Assembly (NCBI GenBank): GCA_018110855.1
Contig: JAGBFZ010000377.1
Span: 1-9,375, forward strand
Reading direction: 5' to 3'
DNA length: 9,375 bases
From: Oscillospiraceae bacterium
Lineage (GTDB): Bacteria; Bacillota; Clostridia; Oscillospirales; Ruminococcaceae
A program made the position numbers and the translations under genes. A model generated the notes under the pieces. It searched no databases. It was not told the DNA's origin and saw only the letters and a program-made list of their open reading frames with translations. Of this stretch, positions 6,738-9,375 are shown in pieces. The first letter of the stretch is position 1. Each line of letters begins with the position of its first letter.

Positions 6738-8049
6738 ATATATGAATGAACTGGAACGCTCATGCCGTGAAAACGACTTTATCGACCGCAGGCTTTACGA
6801 TGAATATGATATCAATCAGGGGCTTCGTGACGAAAAAGGAAACGGCGTTCTTACGGGACTTACAAACATTTCTCTTATAAAATCATACGATAGAAAAAAC
6901 GGCGTAAAGGAGCCGTGCAATGGTGAGCTTTGGTATCGGGGATACCGTGTTGAAGATCTTATCGGCAGGCTCGGGGAAGATGAGATGGGATATGAAAAAG
7001 TCGCATATCTTCTGCTTGTGGGAGAATTGCCCGATGAAAAGCAATTTGCCGATTTCCGCTCCGTTATCGGTACGCTTATGGCTCTGCCGATGAATTTTAC
7101 CCGTGATGTAATAATGAAGGCTCCCACCGATGACATTATGAATACAATGACGAGAAGTATTCTTACGCTTGCTTCTTATGACAGGGATCTGAAAAATGCA
7201 TCTCTTGAAAATAATATTCGTCAATGCCTTCAGCTCATAAGTCAGTTCCCGACCCTTGCGGTATATGCATATAACGCATATAATTACTATCAGAATCTTG
7301 AAAGTATGTTTATCCACCATCCCGACCCCGGTTTATCTCCGGCTGAAAACATACTGACGATGCTCCGTCCCGATAAGAAGTATACAAAGACCGAAGCAAA
7401 GGTTCTCGATACTGCTCTGATACTTCATATGGAGCATGGCGGAGGCAACAACTCCACCTTTACCACAAGAGTCGTTACCTCATCGGGTTCGGACACATAT
7501 TCAACTATTGCGGCGGCAATGTGCTCGCTGAAAGGTCCGAAGCACGGCGGCGCAAACATTAAGGTAATGGATATGATGGCAGATATTTCGGAGCAGATAA
7601 ATGATGTTGAGGATGACGAAGAAATTACAGCCTACCTTGAAAAAATCCTCGACAAGGAGACCTTTGACCGCAAGGGACTTATTTACGGAATGGGACACGC
7701 TGTATATACGCTTTCCGACCCGAGAGAAAGAGTTCTCAAAAGCTATGTGGAGCAGCTTGCCGCAGAAAAGTGCAGAACGAATGAGTTCCGTTTGTATGAA
7801 CAGATAGAACGGCTCGCTCCGCAGGTCATTATGAACAGAAAGCATAACCGCAGCGGCGTCTGCCCGAATGTGGATTTTTACAGCGGATTTGTTTATGATA
7901 TGCTCGGTATACCGAAGGAGCTTTATACAGCTATATTTGCAGTTGCAAGAATTGTCGGCTGGAGCGCACACCGTATTGAGGAAATTGTATGCACCGATAA
8001 GATAATAAGACCTGCATATATGAGTGTTATGAAAAAGAAAGAAGAATAA
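6721..8049 (+). CDS. gltA: citrate synthase
   Basis: Condenses oxaloacetate and acetyl-CoA to citrate. In fermentative Clostridia this usually feeds 2-oxoglutarate/glutamate synthesis through a partial TCA branch. It has 442 residues. Landmarks: HMEHGGGNNST (236-246), LKGPKHGGAN with catalytic His275, YGMGHAVYTLSDPR with His326 and Arg335, PNVDFYSG with catalytic Asp385, and FAVARIVGWSAHR (406-418). All key residues of the E. coli enzyme (His264, His305, Asp362, Arg314, Arg387) have counterparts. The N-terminus is about 50 residues longer than the core fold needs, with LTNISLIKSY at about 47-56. I start at ATG 6721, 6 bases after GGAGG (6710-6714); the ATG at 6715 touches that ribosome site. 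2-Methylcitrate synthase activity cannot be excluded. Control is probably through the two MarR genes upstream. Confidence 0.95.
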   Translation: MKQMNEYMNELERSCRENDFIDRRLYDEYDINQGLRDEKGNGVLTGLTNISLIKSYDRKNGVKEPCNGELWYRGYRVEDLIGRLGEDEMGYEKVAYLLLVGELPDEKQFADFRSVIGTLMALPMNFTRDVIMKAPTDDIMNTMTRSILTLASYDRDLKNASLENNIRQCLQLISQFPTLAVYAYNAYNYYQNLESMFIHHPDPGLSPAENILTMLRPDKKYTKTEAKVLDTALILHMEHGGGNNSTFTTRVVTSSGSDTYSTIAAAMCSLKGPKHGGANIKVMDMMADISEQINDVEDDEEITAYLEKILDKETFDRKGLIYGMGHAVYTLSDPRERVLKSYVEQLAAEKCRTNEFRLYEQIERLAPQVIMNRKHNRSGVCPNVDFYSGFVYDMLGIPKELYTAIFAVARIVGWSAHRIEEIVCTDKIIRPAYMSVMKKKEE

Positions 8050-8069
8050 AAATGATAATATAATATATA

Positions 8070-8092
8070 GCCGGACCGCTTATAGGTTCGGC
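8070..8092. terminator. terminator-like hairpin after citrate synthase (possibly bidirectional)
   Basis: GCCGGACC (8070-8077) pairs with GGTTCGGC (8085-8092) across a 7-base loop, with one G·U/G·T position. On the + strand no T-run follows. On the minus strand the stem starts 7 bases after the stop codon of the gene remnant at 8099-8188 and is followed by an AT-rich tract ending in TTTTT. It therefore fits better as the terminator of that remnant, and may also stop citrate synthase transcripts. Confidence 0.4.
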
Positions 8093-8098
8093 AATAGG

Positions 8099-8188
8099 TT
8101 ACTTTTCAACCGAAAATGAGGTAAGGCAGTTCGGACATACCCTGCCTTCCACTCCCTGCGCAATTCCAAAGGGATAATCAAGACTTGT
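8099..8188 (-). pseudogene. 3' remnant of a minus-strand gene with a CPNC motif
   Basis: Reading the minus strand, 29 codons run from an in-frame TAG (8189-8191, inside the IS-like end) to a TAA at 8099-8101. The peptide includes LDYPFGIAQGVEGRVCPNC and ends LTSFSVEK. CPNC looks like half of a zinc-ribbon or rubredoxin-like knuckle; the other pair of cysteines would be in the lost part. A terminator-like hairpin follows at the right distance (8070-8092), which supports a genuine gene end. There is no start codon, ribosome site or upstream body. I do not recognise the family. Confidence 0.35.
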
Positions 8189-8210
8189 CTAACTTTTTAG
8201 GGTCAGTTCA
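8186..8210. repeat. solitary IS3-like terminal inverted repeat
   Basis: Read on the minus strand, the 25 bases begin TGAACTGACCC and end AAAAAGTTAGACA. This resembles the terminal repeats I know from the IS150 subgroup of the IS3 family (TG... outer end, GACCC core, ...GTTnGACA). No partner repeat and no transposase reading frame is found in the window, so at most one end of an element survives, lying between the two minus-strand gene fragments. Confidence 0.35.
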
Positions 8211-8225
8211 ATATGGCAGTCTGCA

Positions 8226-8297
8226 TTAAATCATTTCATCAAGAATGGGCGGAATAATAACTGTAACCTTTATATCTTCTTTTTTCATAGATCTCAT
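8226..8297 (-). pseudogene. 5' remnant of a minus-strand gene, or a very short peptide gene
   Basis: A 23-codon minus-strand frame starts at ATG 8297 and stops at TAA 8226-8228. The product begins MRSMKKEDIKVTVIIPP and ends ILDEMI. It is preceded by a strong ribosome site, AGGAAGG, 7 bases upstream (plus 8305-8311), and by a possible promoter at 8346-8374. It looks like the intact start of a gene broken shortly after its N-terminus. The CPNC remnant at 8099-8188 may be the other end of the same gene. No homologue recognised. Confidence 0.35.
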
Positions 8298-8332
8298 AGC
8301 AACACCTTCCTGTTTGTAAATATTTATGTAGT

Positions 8333-8374
8333 ATTACCTGTAATGACAGTAGCAAAAGATTTTTCGGCTGTAAA
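8333..8374 (-). promoter_or_regulatory. candidate minus-strand promoter with palindrome
   Basis: On the minus strand TTTACA (plus 8369-8374), a 17-base spacer and TACTGT (plus 8346-8351) preceded by TGC form a plausible extended -10 promoter. The perfect inverted repeat ATTAC-CT-GTAAT (8333-8344) lies at the expected transcription start and could be an operator. It would drive the 8226-8297 fragment. Confidence 0.3.
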
Positions 8375-8523
8375 GATACACATCAAAATCTCTACAAATT
8401 CTGTATGATTTGTGAAATGACTGCTTTTTGTTATCGTTTGATGAATAATTTTGTCATTTATGTTAATTCACAAACAAAATAATCAGAATATATATGCAAA
8501 ATTACAAATATCTACTAAGCCTA
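8375..8523. other. AT-rich intergenic stretch without a gene
   Basis: No coding frame with a ribosome site and no RNA gene is seen. The only structure is an imperfect long inverted repeat: TTTGTGAA (8409-8416) and AAATGAC (8415-8421) against GTCATTT (8453-8459) and TTCACAAA (8467-8474), with unequal spacing between the arms. I cannot assign a role. It separates the minus-strand debris from the promoter of the cysteine synthase leader. Confidence 0.4.
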
Positions 8524-8552
8524 TTGACAAAGTAGAGATTAGGATGTATTAT
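8524..8552 (+). promoter_or_regulatory. sigma-A promoter of the cysteine leader/cysteine synthase unit
   Basis: Perfect -35 TTGACA (8524-8529), 17-base spacer and -10 TATTAT (8547-8552, five of six). Transcription should start near 8559, about 240 bases before the cysteine synthase start, leaving room for the leader peptide and the attenuator. Confidence 0.85.
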
Positions 8553-8593
8553 ATAAATACAACCAACAAACATAGCAGGTTAGTTTACTTAGG

Positions 8594-8670
8594 AAGGATA
8601 ATTTTTATGAAAAAGCTGTTTTGCTGTTGTATGTGTAAAGGGCAGATGTGAATCGGTAAGAATTATCCTT
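8594..8670 (+). promoter_or_regulatory. stem that can hide the leader peptide ribosome site
   Basis: 8594-8608 (AAGGATAATTTTTAT) can pair with 8656-8670 (GTAAGAATTATCCTT): 15 consecutive pairs, two of them G·U, including ten perfect pairs AAGGATAATT/AATTATCCTT. The stem buries the Shine-Dalgarno and start codon of the leader peptide and encloses its coding sequence in the loop. A translating ribosome would prevent it. Once formed it should block further initiation and leave the downstream RNA in the terminating state. Confidence 0.65.
8607..8651 (+). CDS. cysteine-rich leader peptide (14 aa) of a transcription attenuator
   Basis: The frame encodes MKKLFCCCMCKGQM and a TGA stop. Cys is residue 6, 7, 8 and 10 (TGC TGT TGT, then TGT at 8634), with Met between; all five residues 6-10 contain sulfur. 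The ribosome site is strong: AGGAAGG (8591-8597), 9 bases before ATG 8607. The frame continues open upstream to 8451, but the promoter at 8524-8552 lies inside that extension, so the transcript can only carry the short form. It is expected to sense charged Cys-tRNA by ribosome stalling, not to act as a product. The gene after it makes cysteine, which fits. Segment 8639-8653, covering the last codons and the stop, is part of the regulatory RNA (see attenuator). It cannot encode a stable enzyme, and a small metal-binding peptide is a less likely alternative. Confidence 0.85.
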   Translation: MKKLFCCCMCKGQM

Positions 8671-8759
8671 ATCTGTTCGCATTTGCTCTGTTGTGCTGCA
8701 TATGCGAACAGCTTAAAATATGTTTTTTGAAGCTGTTTCATCTTGTAATGAAGCGGCTT
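8639..8759 (+). promoter_or_regulatory. cysteine-responsive transcription attenuator (alternative RNA stems)
   Basis: Five segments form overlapping stems. A (8639-8653, end and stop of the leader peptide) pairs with B (8675-8689): 15 pairs, four G·U. B (8673-8682, CTGTTCGCAT) pairs perfectly with C (8702-8711, ATGCGAACAG). C (8707-8714, AACAGCTT) pairs perfectly with D (8730-8737, AAGCTGTT), with extra A-U pairs inside. D (8730-8741) pairs with E (8748-8759), the terminator. A ribosome stalled at the Cys codons (8622-8636) leaves A free, so A:B forms, C joins D and transcription continues. A ribosome at the stop codon covers A, so B:C and D:E form and transcription ends. No T-box or S-box signature is seen. 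Confidence 0.78.
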
Positions 8760-8763
8760 TTTT
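8730..8763 (+). terminator. intrinsic terminator of the cysteine leader
   Basis: AAGCTGTTTCAT (8730-8741) pairs with ATGAAGCGGCTT (8748-8759), 12 pairs with two G·U, loop CTTGTA. It runs directly into six T (8758-8763). It lies 34 bases before the cysteine synthase start and so must be bypassed for expression; its left arm is shared with the antiterminator. Confidence 0.85.
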
Positions 8764-8796
8764 GCATTATTACGGCAGAATGAAAGGAGGGGCAAT

Positions 8797-9375
8797 ATGA
8801 CAATTCTTGATCTTATTGGAAATACGCCCCTGCTGAGCCTTGATCTTGACGGGTTAAAAGACGGAGTTAAACTCTTTGCCAAAGCTGAATTTATGAATGT
8901 GGGCGGCTCGGTAAAGGACAGAGCGGCAAAGGCAATGCTCATGAAAGGCATTGAAAGCGGCAGGCTCACAAAGGACAAGACCGTTATCGATGCAACAAGC
9001 GGAAACACAGGGATTTCCTACGCAATGATATGTTCATCACTTGGATATAAGGTGCAGCTCTGTATTCCCGCAAACGTATCTCCCGAACGCAAGTGCTTTA
9101 TGAAAGCCTACGGTGCGGATATTATCGAAACTTCGCCCCTTGAGGGGATAGACGGTGCATATAACGAGGTGCAACGCATTATATCGGAAACTCCCGGCAA
9201 ATATTTCTATCCCGATCAGTACAGCAACAATGAAAACTGGCTTGCACATTATAACGGTACGGGAAAAGAAATTCTGTCACAGACAGGCGGCAGCATAACT
9301 CACTTTGTATCGGGAACGGGCACGGCAGGAACGTTCACAGGCTGCGTAAAACGGCTGAAGGGATATAACAGTAAA
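8797..9375 (+). CDS. cysteine synthase, PLP-dependent CysK/CysM family (3'-truncated by window edge)
   Basis: Fold-type II PLP enzyme making L-cysteine from O-acetylserine (or O-phosphoserine) and sulfide or thiosulfate, cytosolic. 193 residues are visible, against about 300 usual. IGNTPLL (7-13) opens the fold. The PLP lysine is Lys40 in NVGGSVKDRAA. The substrate loop TSGNTG is at 67-72, preceded by DA rather than the EP common in CysK. YPDQYSNNENWLAHY and the phosphate-loop region ITHFVSGTGTAGTFTG follow. The LAHY and TGGxITHFVSxxGT wording resembles CysM and cystathionine beta-synthase more than E. coli CysK, so the sulfur donor is open. ATG 8797 has AAAGGAGG (8783-8790) at 6 bases. It is the controlled gene of the leader at 8607-8763; genes further downstream may share the control. 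Confidence 0.93.
   Translation, partial: MTILDLIGNTPLLSLDLDGLKDGVKLFAKAEFMNVGGSVKDRAAKAMLMKGIESGRLTKDKTVIDATSGNTGISYAMICSSLGYKVQLCIPANVSPERKCFMKAYGADIIETSPLEGIDGAYNEVQRIISETPGKYFYPDQYSNNENWLAHYNGTGKEILSQTGGSITHFVSGTGTAGTFTGCVKRLKGYNSK

Noticed and set aside
6816..7971. Minus-strand frames of 100-156 codons opposite citrate synthase
   Set aside because: They lie fully inside a gene with all catalytic motifs and show no ribosome sites or recognisable domains; they are shadows.
8451..8606. Upstream extension of the leader frame (66-codon frame 8451-8651)
   Set aside because: The clear promoter at 8524-8552 lies within it, so the transcript begins after 8451. There is no ribosome site at 8451, and the added residues look like chance translation of AT-rich DNA.
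8673..8728. Hairpin 8673-8711 followed by T6 (8723-8728) as a separate terminator
   Set aside because: Eleven bases separate the stem from the T-run, too far for an intrinsic terminator. The stem fits as the B:C (anti-antiterminator) arm and the T-run as part of the antiterminator interior.
8559..8796. T-box or S-box riboswitch before cysteine synthase
   Set aside because: No GGTGG-type T-box sequence, no specifier-loop architecture and no S-box core is visible. The Cys-codon ORF and alternative stems explain the region better.
8589..9249. Minus-strand frames opposite the leader and cysteine synthase
   Set aside because: They overlap the promoter-proximal leader and a well-supported PLP enzyme, with no start signal or domain.

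Overview
The window looks like a chromosomal segment of a Gram-positive anaerobe of the Clostridia, most likely a Ruminococcus-like member of the Oscillospiraceae. This is inferred from moderate GC, strong GGAGG-type ribosome sites, sigma-A promoters close to consensus, a Gram-positive lipoprotein signal and the character of the proteins. No rRNA, tRNA, CRISPR array or complete mobile element is visible. Nearly all coding is on the + strand.

Region by region. (1) 2-979: the C-terminal three quarters of a CodA-type cytosine deaminase, cut by the window start. (2) 1157-5539: one transcription unit behind a strong extended -10 promoter. It encodes a polar amino-acid ABC importer (ATPase, lipoprotein binding protein, two permeases) and a D-2-hydroxyacid dehydrogenase, with TAATG stop/start overlaps joining the last three genes. 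Two hairpins, before and after the binding-protein gene, probably set subunit ratios. (3) 5641-8049: a consensus promoter, then two different MarR-type regulators and a citrate synthase. Nearly the same 19-base operator-like sequence lies before each MarR gene. (4) 8050-8796: 747 bases without a full-length gene. The left part holds what look like remains of a minus-strand gene (an SD-preceded start, a 3' end with a CPNC motif and a terminator-like hairpin) with one IS3-like inverted-repeat end between them. The right part holds a new promoter and a regulatory leader. (5) 8797-9375: a cysteine synthase cut by the window end.

The most interesting element is the leader before cysteine synthase. 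It encodes a 14-residue peptide, MKKLFCCCMCKGQM, with its own Shine-Dalgarno and four Cys codons in five. The RNA segments after the Cys codons can form a complete chain of mutually exclusive stems: A:B then C:D (antiterminator), or B:C then D:E (intrinsic terminator). Segment A spans the end and stop codon of the peptide. A ribosome stalled for lack of Cys-tRNA would leave A free and allow read-through; a ribosome reaching the stop codon would mask A and favour termination. A further stem can hide the leader peptide's own ribosome site. I read this as a ribosome-mediated, cysteine-sensing transcription attenuator. Firmicutes are usually described as controlling cysteine genes by CymR, T-boxes or S-boxes.

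Other points of interest are a cytosine deaminase with Ser where E. coli CodA has Asp314, a change associated with 5-methylcytosine deaminase activity, and the paired MarR operators.
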